NCBI RefSeq assembly: GCF_028372415.1
Contig: NW_027325142.1
Location: 326,843 to 390,842, forward strand
DNA length: 64,000 nucleotides
Source of the DNA: Notamacropus eugenii
Taxonomy: Eukaryota > Chordata > Mammalia > Diprotodontia > Macropodidae
Direction: 5' to 3'
Part shown: piece after piece, positions 26,601-40,500 of the stretch
Layout: each line of letters starts with the position of its first letter
Numbering within the stretch: the stretch's first letter is position 1
The notes under the pieces: generated by a model
Database searches by the model: none
The model's input: only the letters and a program-made list of their open reading frames with translations
Told to the model about the DNA's origin: nothing
Made by a program: the position numbers and the translations under genes

Positions 26601-29352
26601 CCTATCAATCAGGTGCCTTTTTCACTCAGTCGATCCCTGTCTCCTGTGACGAGGTTGTCTTCCTCCTTACCCAGGATCACCTCCTACCTGGATTACTGCA
26701 GTATATTGTCTGCAGATGGGTCTACCTGTTTCAAGTCTCCCACCATGCAATTCATTCTCCACTTAGTCACCAAAGTGTTTGTTTTTTCTAAAGTGAAGTT
26801 CTGACTATGTCAGCCTCCACTTGGCCCACTCCCATTCTATAAATACCAATGTCTCACTATCACTTTTAGGTCCAAATGTGAAATCCTTTTTGATATTAAA
26901 AACCCATCATGAGCTCCCTCCTTACACCCTCTCTCAGTTCCCATACTCTTTCCTCTATTGGATCTTCTCCTCCCCCTCTCCCCGGCACTTGACACTCTTC
27001 TCATTTCTTATCCTAACCATCATTCTGCTTTCTTAAGGGGTTCTTAAAGGGCTCATTCAGTGTCAGTCCTGTTAACTGTGGATAATGCTGAAGGGTCTGT
27101 TCTGTAAGGCTTTCCCCCTTTATATCATCTTATTTGGTGAACTACCTGACAAGAATATTTATTATCCTGTACTTTCTCCTCTTAGGGACTAATTCTATGG
27201 GAAGATCCTGGAACCTATTGTTTAATAAGAGGTAACATTCAAACGTGTCAGTTACTGTACCAAGGACTTTTCAATTAATACTGCATTTGATCCTGATTCA
27301 GGTGGGAGCTGTTTTCATCCATGTCTTACAGATGAGAAAAATGAGGTAGGCAATGCCCACAGTTAGATATCTGGTAAGTGTCTGAAGATTTAAATTTGTA
27401 TTCCTGTCTCCAGACCTGGTGCTTTATCCACCGTGCCACCCTTAATTCCCCCAGGGAGCGGAGCCAACAAAAGATCAAGCTGAGACATTTTTCCAGCCTA
27501 AACAATGGAGGAGACTGGCAGAAAGGTCCCAGTTGTGGGCTTTGCAGGTGGCTGTAACAGCGGCAGTGGCAGGACCTTTGAGAACTCTTAGCCCAGAGAC
27601 AGTAAAGGGAGTCAGAAAATTAATCTGAAAGGGACCAAAAGGGACCCTTCACTGACACTTGGTGCAGGAGCAGTGCACTCTATCGCCCATATGCAGTTCT
27701 GGGTTGGTTGTCATTGGTCACAAGAAAGGAGGGGCCTTGGTCACAGTTCCAAGGTCATGAGGAGTACTAGTACTTGTGGCTAGAATAGGATAAAAAAAAA
27801 GCAGCATGAAAAAGCCTGAAGATTGGAACAGTGCCTCCCCACCCCCAAGGGAGCAGAGCACAGTAAAGTTAAAGACAAAAAATAGGGAAAGAAAAATGAG
27901 CAAACAACAATGGCAACAAGATCTTGACCATACAAAGTTACTATAATGTGAAGGAAGACCAAGACATAAACTCAGAAGAAGATAATAGTGTGAAAGCAGC
28001 TACAAGCAAAACTTGATAGAAAAATGCACAACATTTTATATGTTGCTTCTCCCATTAGAATGTGGGCCCCTTTAAGGATAGGGACCTTAGGGAGTCCTTT
28101 ATCTCTAGCATACAGCCCCTGACACATAGATTTAAATGCATGTTTACCTAGTATTTTTAAATGGAACAAAAGAAGGGTGATGTTGACAAAGCTTATGTTA
28201 AAATGGAAAAGCATCCTATTCTTCACTTTTAATAAGTTTCACATATATCCAATATAAAGTAGCTACTATGAGAAAGTTTTGAAAAACTGTTTTTGCTGCA
28301 ATTAAGTTTATTATTGTTGTTTTTTATGTTTTACATAGGCAGAGAGATAGAATAGAATGTTGGACCTGGAGTTAAGAAGACTTTCCCTCAGTCACTTGTT
28401 AGCCAAATGCTGTTGAGCAATTCATTTAACCTCTCCCACAGTTGCTGGGACAATCAAATGAACTACTAAATGAGCTTTGCAAACCTTAAGTCGCTATACA
28501 AACACTAGACATTTTTACTTTAAAAGGGAATCCTCCATCCACAACTAAAATTTTATGAATGATTTTACCATGTAATAAATATGTATTTGAGAACCGATTT
28601 TCTTAAAAAAAGGATTCCACTCTAAAAATGTCACTGTTCTCTATGCATGTTTTTTAAACTTCATCCCAAACTCTTTCAAATGGAGTCAATAATTTGGAGT
28701 TGTTTCAAACCACCCAGAATAAGTTATTTGAAGATGAATCTACTTTGCAAATGTCAATTTTCAAATTATGCTTACTTGTTTGATTTGATGAAGACGACTA
28801 CTAGAAATACGAACAGGAGACGAAGGCAGCAACTGTAAAGCAATAGGGGAAATTTCAGCTATCACAATACTTAGAAATATTGAAGCAATATTTCCTTAAG
28901 ATTTAACCTTGTAAATATTACACCTCAGTTGAGAATATTATATGTGGTATGAGCCTCTACTAACGTTCTTTGGTGCATTATTGTGGTTTAGAGGTAATCT
29001 GAAACTGGTAGGTCTTGCAAAGCTAAAAAGACTTCAAATACTACATCTTTAACGTATGTTGTCCAACAATCAGCAAACTTAAGTTTTAAAGGATCACCAA
29101 GGGCTGACTATCAGTGACTATCACTATCACTATCGGTGACTATCAGAAGTTTATATCCCTAACAACTCATCATTCCATTGCTAGATATCACCTATGTCTA
29201 TTTAAGATGTGCAAAGATTAACAATCCATGTCAGTAAAATATCCAGGAACATACACTGACACACTGAAGCAGAGACTTGGAACTACTGAGAATGTGTGAT
29301 TATTTGAAAATACATGCAATTTAAATACACCAATACAGATATACATATATGT

Positions 29353-29398
<46 letters not shown>

Positions 29399-31520
29399 CA
29401 CATGGAATTACTTAGGCCAGACTCATTGCAGATACCACCTATCTTGGCATCTACTCCAGCCAGATGGAATAAATGGCTATTTCCTTCATTCTTCAACAGT
29501 TTCTTGTTATCTGACTCTAGCTTCAAGAACCCAGCATCATCAATACTGACCCCCTCCCTGGGCCCCATCCTCCCCATCCCCAATTCCACTGCAGCATTAA
29601 GAAAAGACTTGCTGGAAACCCTGTTTTTTGTCTTTAAAAGTGTAAAGAAACAATAGATGCAGAAATGTTATGTAGATTAAAACTGAAAAGGCAAGTAAAG
29701 AAAATTTTCATTATTTTGAGAATTATTCCTTCCACTTATGCCTGCCCAACAAGATTAAAATCTGGTAACACTGATCTCAAAGATTGTTTCTGAACCACTC
29801 ACAGACACTGTAGTCCCAGCATAAAAAGTAACAAATAAAATGAACATGCCATAACTAGAAGAGTGAAATTACTCTAAAATAAAGTTGAAATTTTTTATTA
29901 ATAATGAAGATATTAAAAAGCAAATTTTTAAACTGCTATTTATATTGGCTCACTGTCATGGATTATCAATGTTACTTATTCTTCTCACCTGAGGAAAAAT
30001 GCAGTCAAATTAGCAAATTTCAGTCAAAAGAAAAATGCTGCTAAGTGAAAAAGCATTCTTGGTTCCTATTCTGTGTTATTAGACTTCAGTCCATTAGCAG
30101 TGGTATCTTAGCAGTGGTAGTTCTTCAAGTTCAGTGGGTCACATTTTTCAAAAAGCTTTCAGCTTGAAGCCTACAATTTGGTTCCATGACTACAAGAAAT
30201 TTTTCTTTACTTTCTAATGAGATAAAAATACCTTTGTGAACTCATTTCCTAAAAGTTACAGCCAAAGGAGCGACAGAGTCTCTGCCTTATAAGCACAGAG
30301 GACTTGTACAAATACCTAAAGAGAGTGGAAGTTTAACAAGATGTTTTGAGAGAGAGAAAAGCAGACTGACAGAGACCGAGAAAAGAAAAAACGAGACGTT
30401 CTTCTTCCATGCCTGGAACTCACCTCCTGCTCGTAGGCTTTCCACTCTTGGAGTGGATTCCCCCCAGCCTTCACTACCCCTGATTGCCCTAATTATCTTG
30501 ATTCTATTCCATATGTGCTTATTATCTACATACTTAGATATGTACATGCATACTCTCCAGATAAAATGTGTTTGTGAACCCACTGCCTAGCACAGTGCAT
30601 GGTAACCTCATCAATGTTTAAGAAATACTTATTGAATGATCAAGTGGATGAATGACAAGAAGTGATTTTTCAGCTTCTTTGAAGGAGACTAGACGTTGTT
30701 AGAGGAGACAGTGAAGAGAGAGTGCATTCTAACATAGAGAAAAGACAGCCTGTGAAAAGATGCAGAAATGCAGATAAATGCTGTTTATAAGGAAGAGCAA
30801 GAAGGTCTCTTCAATCATTGCCTATGCTATTACGTTATTTTCTTCATTTCTTTTTAAGCTACTTGTTTCTCAATTCTGTCCTCCAGAACTCTAAGTTCAT
30901 TTTTATTTCTTTGTTTCTTCTACATGTTTATGCACCAGACTGAATTCTGATCAGGAAAGCTAAGATTGAGCACAATGGAGACAGAGGGCTGGGGACAAGA
31001 GCTTTGGGGGGCATGTGCTGGTTATGGCAATGAACATTTAGCTACCTATGGACTGAGAGAAAACAAGGAAAGGGTACCAAAAAGAGGTCCCAAGAGATTC
31101 TGTGCAAGGGCTGGGTGCATGAATGGGGCCCTCTGGCAACTCTATAGCCCACCACCCCAGAACTGGGTCACAAATTTAGGACAGAAAGGATTTGCCATGA
31201 CTGTGACTGAACAAGGAACAAGTTGTGGAAGCAAAGGGTTAGCTGTGTGGCCCTAAGCCCAAAAGCAGAACACAGGAGCCAAAACCAGAGCAGAGCTGGC
31301 AGTCTGCTAAACCTGAAGAGACTTTTAAAAAATTATTTTGTTTTTAATTCATGGAATAAAACACATTTCCGTAATGTAGAATGATAAAAAGAAAGAAAAG
31401 ATGATCACACATGAAACTGCAAATCAACTACTCACAAATTGTAATTCCTTTAAAATATACAAGAAAACTATCATGTACATTTCTTCTGCCCAAGAGATGG
31501 CTACCATTTAACATGAATCT

Positions 31521-31560
<40 letters not shown>

Positions 31561-34500
31561 TTATAATACATATACTGCTTCTATTTATCAGTTTTTTTTC
31601 TTTGAGTGGAGACAGCATCTTTCTTCATATGTCCTTTGTACTTAATTTGGGTATTTATGGAGACAAAATCATGTATTTGCTCAAAGTCATTCTGTTTTTC
31701 AGTGTTTACTTTTTCCACGTTACAAGTAAAAACAATTTTTTAGTATTGTTTTTTAAAACTTTAAGTTCCAAATTTTCTCCCTTCCTTTCCCTCCCCACTC
31801 CCCCTCACTGAGAAGGCATGCAGTTTGATACAAAGTTATACATATGTAGTCATGGAAAACACTTCCATTAATAGTCCTGTGAAAAAGTAACCATATTTCC
31901 CTCCATCCTATGCCATCCACCCCCTATGTTAATTCGATTCTCTGCTTTGACCTAATAATAACTAATAATTAATGCTAACCTAATACTGAGAAAGGCCTCA
32001 TGACTTACAAACATCATCTTTCCATGAAGGAACATCAACAGTTCACCTTTAATGAGTCCCTTATGTCTTCTCTAGAGAGCTGAGTTAAATTTTCTATTCA
32101 GCTCTGGTCTTTTTCTCAAGAATGCATGGCATTCTTCTACATTGGGATTCCATTTTTTCCCTCATGGATTACACTCTGTTTTGCTGGGTAAATGATTTTG
32201 GTTTAATTCCCAGCTCCATTGATCTCGAGAATATCATACTCCAAGGCCTCCTTAATGTAGAACCTGCTAAATCTTGTGTAATCCTGATTGTATTTCCACA
32301 GTACTTGAATTGCTTCTTTCTGGCTGCTTGCGATATTTTCTCCTTGACCTGGGAACTCTGAAATTTAGCTACAATATTCCTGGGAGTTTTCCTTTTGGGA
32401 GATGATCAGTGAATTTTTTCCATTCCTATTTTACCTTCTGGGTCTAGAGTCTCAGGGCAGTATTCCTTCATAATTTCTGGAAAGATGATGTCTAGGCTCC
32501 TATTTTTGGCATGGCTTTCAGCCAATTTTTAAAAAATTGTCATGTTCATAAAACATCTTATCGAAATATGCTGTTCAGCCAACAATTTTTAAATTATCTC
32601 TCCGGCATCTATTTTCCAGGGCAGTTGTTTTCCCAGTGAGATATTTTGCACCGTCTTCTATTTGTCCCTTCTTTCAGTTTCATTTTATTGCTTCTTGATT
32701 TCTCACAGAGTCATTAGTTTCCATGTGTTCCATTCTAATTTTTAAGAAATTATTTTCGTCAGTGAACTTTGGGATCTCCTTTTCCATTCTGCCAACTCTG
32801 CCTTTTAAGGGATTCTTCTCCCCACTGGCTTTTTGGACCTCTTTTAGCATTTGGCCTAGTCTATTTTTAAGTATTTTTCAGTATTTTGGGGAGTCTCCTT
32901 TAGCCTTGTTTTCATGATTCCCTTGCATCACTCTCATTTCCCTTTCCAATTTTTCCTCTTCTCTTCTCTTACTTGATTTTCCAAATTCTTTTTGAGCTCT
33001 TCCATGGCCCAAGACCAATTCACATTTTTCGGGGAAGCTTTGAATGTAGGAGCTTCGACTTTGTGGTCTTCTCCCGAGTGTGTGTTCTGATATTCCTTGT
33101 ATAAGAGTCAGAGGGTTTTTTCACTGTTTGCTCATTTTCCCAGCCAATTCCAAATTTCCCCATAGTTTGGCTCTGTGATAAGCTTGGACTCTGCTTCCAA
33201 GGGGGTAGCTTCCAGGAACTTGCAAGTTTTCCATTCTTCCAAGGAGGTATGATCTAAGCAGAGCTGTTTACCCCTCTCTTGACCTGTGCTCTGGTCAGTG
33301 AGTGACCACAAGCACTTTTTTCTGCCTTTAAACTGTGAAGAAGATTCCCTCTCCACTGCCACCACAAGCTCCACCATGCCAGCCCTTCTCCTCACCCTGG
33401 TACTGCAGCCGAGATCCAAGCACTGGCAAAGCAACAGAGTCCTACCCTAGTGCTAGCTATCTCCTTTTGACCATTGACTCAATCCTCTTACCGTCTCCGG
33501 GCTGAGAGCTCTGGAAGCAGCCACCACTGCCACGGCTGTGCCACTGGCACTGCAGTCCCGCCCAAGGCCTGCTCCTGGATTTCTGCAGTTGGGAAAGTGC
33601 TGGGACTGGGAATGGACTGCACTCCTCTCTCAGCCTGGAGCAACAGACTTTTCCTGTCGACCTTCCAGGTTGTCTTGGGCCTGAAATTTGCCTCACTTTG
33701 TCTTTTTGTAGCTTCTGCTGTTCTAGAATATTTTAGTCATTTTTAAAGGTATTTGGTGGGGTTTGGGGGAGAGCTCAGGTGAGTCCCTGTCTTTCCTCTG
33801 CCATCTTGACTCTGCCTCCTCAAAGTCATTATTAAAACAATACTGTTATTCCTGCATACCATAGTCTCTTAGTTCTGCTCACTTCACTCTTCACTATTTT
33901 GTGCAAGACTTTTCACGTTTTTCTAAAATCACTGAGCTCATTATTTTTTATAACACAGTAATATTCCGTCACAATCATTTACCGTAACTTGTTTGGCCAT
34001 TCCCAATGTCCAATTCTTTGCTACCACAAAGAGAGCCGCTTTAAGCTATTTTAGAACATATAAGATCTTTTCCCTTTTTCCCTAATCATCTTCGGAAATA
34101 GACCAAGCAGTGGTATTGCTGGGCCAAGGGCGTATTAGTAGTTTAATAATTCTTTGGGCATAATTCCAGATGGCTCTACAAAATGGTTGTATCAGTTCAC
34201 AATTCCACCAACAATGAATCAGTGTGCCAATTTTTCCACATCCCTTCCAAGAGTTGTCATTTCCCCCTTCCATCATTTTATTCAGGCCGGAAGCTGTAAA
34301 ATGATAGCTCAAGGTTGTTCTAATCTGCATGTCTCTAATCAATAATGACTTAGGGCATTTATTAATAACTACAGCAGTGAGGTCAGCAATACAAAGTCAG
34401 CACGGTGCTAGCCTAGTTGTTGTACGCCTGTGAAACATGGACAGTCTATCAGCACCATGCCAGGAAATTGAACCACGGTACCAGACACTGAGGTCCTTAC

Positions 34501-37500
34501 TCCAGCTAAACTACTAAGCATTCAAACTATGCTTCCGAGAGTGCAACTCAGATGGGCTGGCCATGTTGTTTGAATGCAAAACATACGCTTGCCAAAAAGA
34601 CTATCTTAGGGAGAACTCACACAGGGCAGGCGATCACACGGTGGTCAGAAGAAGTGATACAAGGACACTCTCAAGGTTTCTCTCAAGAACTCTGAGACTG
34701 TGTGACATGGGAGACACTGGGGCAGGACGACTCAGCACAATATACCCACATCAGAAAAGGTGCTGTGCTCTATGAGCAAAGCAAAATTGAACCAGCTCAG
34801 GAGAAGCGCAACATCAAGTACACATTTAGAGTATCCACCCCAAATATTCACGTGGACTTTTTGTGCCCGATCTGTGGTAGAGCATTCTGAGTTCATATTG
34901 ATCTACTCGGCCACAGCTGGACACACTGAAACTTGACTTTGTCATAGTATTATCATTTTGGTCCTCTTTGAGAAGGAAGGACAACCACCACCACCACCAC
35001 CACCACCACCACCACCGCCACCCACATAACTATAAATTATCTTGATTTCATTGGAAAACTGCCTGCTCATATCCTTTGACCATTTATCAGTTGGGGAGTG
35101 ACTCATATTTTCACAGATTTCACAAAATTCTCTCTATATTTTTTGATAGGAGACCTTTACCTGATAAACCTTAAAATTTTACAAAAATTATATCCCCAAT
35201 TTTCTGCTTTTCTTCTGCTCCAGCTGTATTTATTTTACTTGTACAAGAACTTTTTAATTTAATGTAACTGAAACTGTGCACTTTACACATAACTCTACCT
35301 CCATCTCTTTGTTTATTCACAAAATGTTTCCCTGTTCACAAGTTTGATATGCTATGTGTTCCATGTTCCTCTAATTTTCTTTGAAAATTGTCTCTTTATA
35401 TCTGGGTCATGTATCCATTCTGATCTTGCCTTGGCAAATGGTGTGAGATACCCTAAATGCCCCATTTCTGCCATGCTGCTTTCCATTTTTCCCAAGAATT
35501 TTTTTAACCAAATAATGAATTCTTACCCCCAAATCTTAAGGTTTTAACATATATTTGGATTACTATATTTATTTATAATTATTTGCTGCTGCAAATTACA
35601 CACCTACTCTCTTCTACTCATCTACATTTCTGTTTCTTGGCCAGTACCAGATAATTTTGATAATTACTGCCTCAAAATATAATGTAAAATCTGATACTGC
35701 TAAACCTCATTCCTTTATGCTTTTTTTCATTACTTCCTTTGATACTCCTGTTTTTCCAAATGATTCTTTTATAATTTTTTTTCCAACTCAGTAAGTACTT
35801 TCGTTAGGTAACTTAATTGTTGGGTAGTTTAATTAAATTGACATTTAACAATGTCAGTGATGGCGCTGATGGCAAAATTACCACTTTCATTAATTATACT
35901 CGCCTTGACATTATTTAAATCTGATTTTATTTGTATAAAAAGCTGTTTTTGTTTTTATTTTCTTTACATGTATTTCCTGGGTTTGTTTGGGCAGGTATAC
36001 TCCCAGGTTTTTTGTACTGCTGAGACCCCTAGAGTCATTTAAAATGGGGTATTTTTTACTATCACTTCTTGCAGAGTTTTGTTTGTGCTACATAGGAATA
36101 CTGATGATTTATGTGGATTTCCTTTATATATTGCTACTTCAATAAAATTATTAATTCTCTCAACTAACCGTTTAGTTGAACCTTCGGGATTTTCCAGGAA
36201 TGTCCTTGCATTGTCTGCAAAAAGCGATAGTTTTACCACCTCATTCCTCATTCTGATTCTTCCCATTTCTTTTTCTTCTCTTATTGCTATTGCTAGGACT
36301 TCCAAAAGATTATTAAAACAATATTGGTGACAGTGGGCATCCTTGTTTCACACTTCATCTCACTGGGGAGGCCTTTAGTTTATCCCCAATGCAGATAATG
36401 CTTGCTGATGGTTTTGAGATAAATGCTTTTTATTTTATCAGTTTTTATGAATTTAATTTTTTTAAATCAGTTTGAGGACAAATCCATGTGTGCTTTCAAG
36501 TGTTTTTAATAGGGGTGCGTGTTTATTTTCTGCATCCATTGATATAATCATGTGATTTTTTTTTTTTACCTTTATCATTGATGTAGTCAGTTATGGTAAT
36601 TGGTTTTCTTTTATGTTAAAGTCTCACTTGATCATAATATTTGATCTTTTAAGAGACTGTGGTAATGTTTTAGCTAGTATTTAATGAAATTGGTCTATAA
36701 TTTCCTTTTTTCTGTTTTTACTTTTGCTGGTTTAGGCATCAGTTATCATATTTGCTTCACAAAAGGAGTTAAGTAGAATCCCTTCTTTACCAGTTATGCC
36801 AAATGGTTTATTTAATATTAGAATTAGTTGATCTTTAAATGTTTGATAGAATTCACTTGCTAATCCATCTGGTCCTGGTGGTTTTCTCTCAGGAAGTTCA
36901 TGTATGGTCTGTTCAATGTCTTTTACTGAAAGAGATCTATATAGATGTTCCATTGCCCCTTCTGCTAACATAGGCAATTTATATTTTTGCAAATATTCTT
37001 GCATATTGTTTAAATTGTTAAATGTATTGGCATATAATCTGGCAAATGAACTGCTTATTATTGCTTTAATTCCATCTTTATATGTGGTATAATCACCCTG
37101 CTTATTTTTAATACTAATGATTTGGTTTTCTTCTCTTTTTAACCAAATTAACCAATTGCTTATCTATTTTGTTTTTTGTTCATAAAACCAACTCGTAGCT
37201 TTATTAATTAACTCAATGGGTTTTTTTTACTCTCGATGTCATTAGTCTCCCTTTACTTTTTAAGATTTCCAAATTACTGTTTAATTGGGGATTTTTAATT
37301 TGCTTTTGTTCTGCTTTCTATTTAACTGTGTGTCCAAATCATTACTCTGCTCTTTCTCCATTTTACTGATGTAAGTATTTAGAGATAAACATTTCCCTCT
37401 AATCACTGTTTTTTTCAGTATTCTGATATGTTATCTCATTGTTGTCATTCTCCTTAATGAAATTATTAACTGTTTCTACAGTTTGTTTTTTAACCTACTC

Positions 37501-40500
37501 ATTCTTTAAGATTGGGTTGTTTAATTTCCGATTAGTTTTTAATCTATGTTTCTGTGGTTTCTAATTAAATATCATTTTTATTGCATTATGGTTTTTCAAA
37601 ATTTCTCCTTCTAAGTGTAAAATTTTAATGTACTAATACATGGTCAATCTCGGTAAAAAAAAAAAAAAAGTACCCTAAACTGTGGAGGACAAGTTGTACT
37701 CCTTTCGATTCCTTTCAATTCTCTCCAGATATCTATCATACGTAACTTATCTAAAATTTTATTCATTTCCTTAGTTTCTTCATCATTTATATTTTGGTTA
37801 GATTTATCTAGTTCTGAGAGAAAATCTTTTCCCCAGGGAAAAAAAAAGTCCCATTTAAACTTTACCGTATTAGGGCCAAATTAAATTCTCGGTATTCACA
37901 TATATATTACAGAGTGGGAGAGTAAATGGTTAATAAGACTTCCTGGCATTTAGCTGAGACACTTTTGACAAAAGCAAAGCAGGGACCAAAACATTGAGCC
38001 AACATAGCTCACAATCTCTATTCACCAGTTTTCACATAGAAATTATGGCCCCTCTCTCCTGCCTTTGTTGTTGTTTTAACTGTCATTCTTTCAAGAGCAA
38101 GTCAGTTTTTTTCTCATTTGCCATGGCATCTATGCATCAAAAAGACCCTTCGGTATACTGTTAATTCTTCTGTGGGGTTTAAGATAAATTTTCACTTGCT
38201 TCTCAAGTGAAAACTCTACCACCATCACCGACCAGAGAGAAAATAAGAAGTTCCCAACAAAGTTAGAGGGACACTGCGTATGGAGAGCTGGGTGGGGGAG
38301 CTCCAAAAATATGTTGTAGCTTATGCTGTTAAGTTGAAACGTCTCTTTTACCTAAATCTCCAGCAGGATAATGAAGTAGGGAAAAGCACGTTGAAATTGA
38401 AGATTTAAAAAAATCAGTTACAAGGTAGCTTCTTTGTTGACTATGATTACCAAAATCGGGAGTATGGTATTCTTCAAAATATATGTATACAGATGTAAGT
38501 GGGGCTTAGTTTCTCTTTTATAAGTGAAATTTAAAAGTAAGCTGTCCAGAGCACACACATGCAAATGCAAACACACACACACACACATAACTTATTGTTT
38601 TCCTTTTCCTTGCCAGCCCCCATGTTAGCAGTATCAAAACAGAAGAAATTTAGAGAACAGAACTTCAGGCCAAACATCTTTCTCCCTCCCTCCCTGCAGT
38701 GTACAGATCAAGTCCAAAGACAAGAAAACAGGCTGGAAAGAAAAGCAAACACAAACACATCAACCAAGAACTATGATGCCAACAAACAATCTCAAGATGT
38801 GAACACAGAATGACTTCAACATATTTACATGTAAAACCATAAAGATAAATGCATCTTAGACACAAAGAGAAATTTCCAAAAAGAATTAAAAGAAATCTCT
38901 AAAAGGAGATAAAAAATTATTTTAAATATCCAATGAGAGAAGCAAAGGCAAGAAAAATAAGTGAGGTCAGACCCAGGAAAGCAACGTATTAAGGGAAAAT
39001 TTAACAGCTCATGGGAAAAGTTCAAAGCCTCAATGAAGAAAATGACTTCTCCACAGCTAGTAACTCGAGAAGTCACAAAAGAAAATCGCCCAGATCTCTC
39101 TGACGCACAGGCCAAAGTGGAAATAGAATCTACTTATCACCTCCTGAAAGAGACCTCCCCGCAAGGGTAAACTCCCAGAAATATTATAGCCAAAATTCAG
39201 AGCTCTAAGGTCAAGTGAAAACCGGTGGAAACAGCTAGAAAGAAGAAATTACAGTATGATGTAGCCATACAGCCACCACTTAAACAGAAAGGTTGGTATA
39301 TGATATTCCAGAAGGCAACAGATCAAGGCTCACAAGCAAGAATCTGAGCAAAACTGAGTAAAATCCTTTCAGAGGAAAAAGGGATTTTAATGAAATAGAG
39401 GACTTCCAAAGCATTCCCAGTGCAAAGATCAGAGCTGAATCAAGTATCTGACACACAATCTCTGGATTCAAGATGAGTGTGAAGGGTGGTGAAAACTTCT
39501 GAAGAACTTAAATCTCAAGTAGATCAGATTTGAGACCTGACTTTCAATTTCTCAAAAATCAAATGATATAGGGAAACTTGAAGTTGTGAAACCACCTGTA
39601 GTCCCTCTGCCCAAATTTGCTTAACCTATTTCCTCATTTCTGAAAATAAGACTGCTTGCTCAGACTCTTGAACAAAAGGGTAAAGGGAGTTTTGTGGTTT
39701 TCTAGTACACAACCACGCATCTGCTTCTGTACTGTGCCTCTCTTCCTCTGCTCAGGGGAAAGTGATGCCCGCTTCTCCCAAGAACCACATAAAGGACTTT
39801 CTGTTTATACTTTGAGACCAAACAGTGTCTTGGGCTCTTGGTCCAGAATCACATGACTTCCCAGAAAGATGGTCAGTGCTTCAGTTCAAGGGCAGGTGCC
39901 GGCTGAGGGATTTTCTCTAATGGTCCTTGCAACTGAGTGCCAGACCTCCCTGTCTGTGAACTAATGAGCCAAAGAGGAGGAACTCGGTAAAACTGGAAGT
40001 GTAGGGTGTCTGAAGCTCTGAAACTGTGACCAGTTGTTTGATTTTGCCAGTCAGGTAACTTATGTGGGCATAACCCAGAGGTAAGTAAGTGATGAAAATA
40101 TTGATGTTCACTACATAATGGTAGAGTTAACTTCTTTGCTTTAAGCGCATAATCCAGACCCAGAGCACTTGTGGGTCTGGGTGTTATTTGTTGCGTCTTA
40201 GACTCAGGGAGACTGCAGACAGCTTCTATCCAAATTTTAAGGGTCTAAATCCCAAGGCAAGGACCCCCAAGAACGATACTGGGTGACTGCTGGTTGGGAG
40301 CTATCCCACCATGCTGGAAGGATCAGCTGATCATCCTCAGGCAAAATGGGTAAGGAGCAGTCCAAACTTGCTCTCCAGAGCATAGTCAGAGTATATGGGT
40401 AAACAGTCCCCTGGGAAATAGATTACAGAATTGAAATGAGGTACTAAAATACAAAGGAAAAGATAAAAAGAAAATGATCAAGTATTGTTGTTTCGTATGA

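Larger units (their letters stand above)
33826..37870 (-). mobile_element. L1 ORF2-bearing element, antisense, interrupted by an RTE at 34365-35025
   Basis: On the minus strand, RT domain segments are legible: IEQTIHELPERKPPGPDGL at about 36840-36920, and EVVKLSLFADN at about 36200-36240. The usual FADD catalytic pair is changed to FADN. C-terminal sequence follows at 34082-34342. Many frameshifts, so it is inactive. The RTE insertion splits the C-terminal part; sequence resumes at 35030. Confidence 0.8.

Noticed and set aside
29218-29656. Open frames across the (AC)n tract
   Set aside because: Created by the dinucleotide repeat reading as His-Thr or Cys-Val runs.
34563-34890. Possible zinc-finger gene fragment
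   Set aside because: Single knuckle at the end of an RTE-class LINE, with broken frame and a (CCA)n tail.
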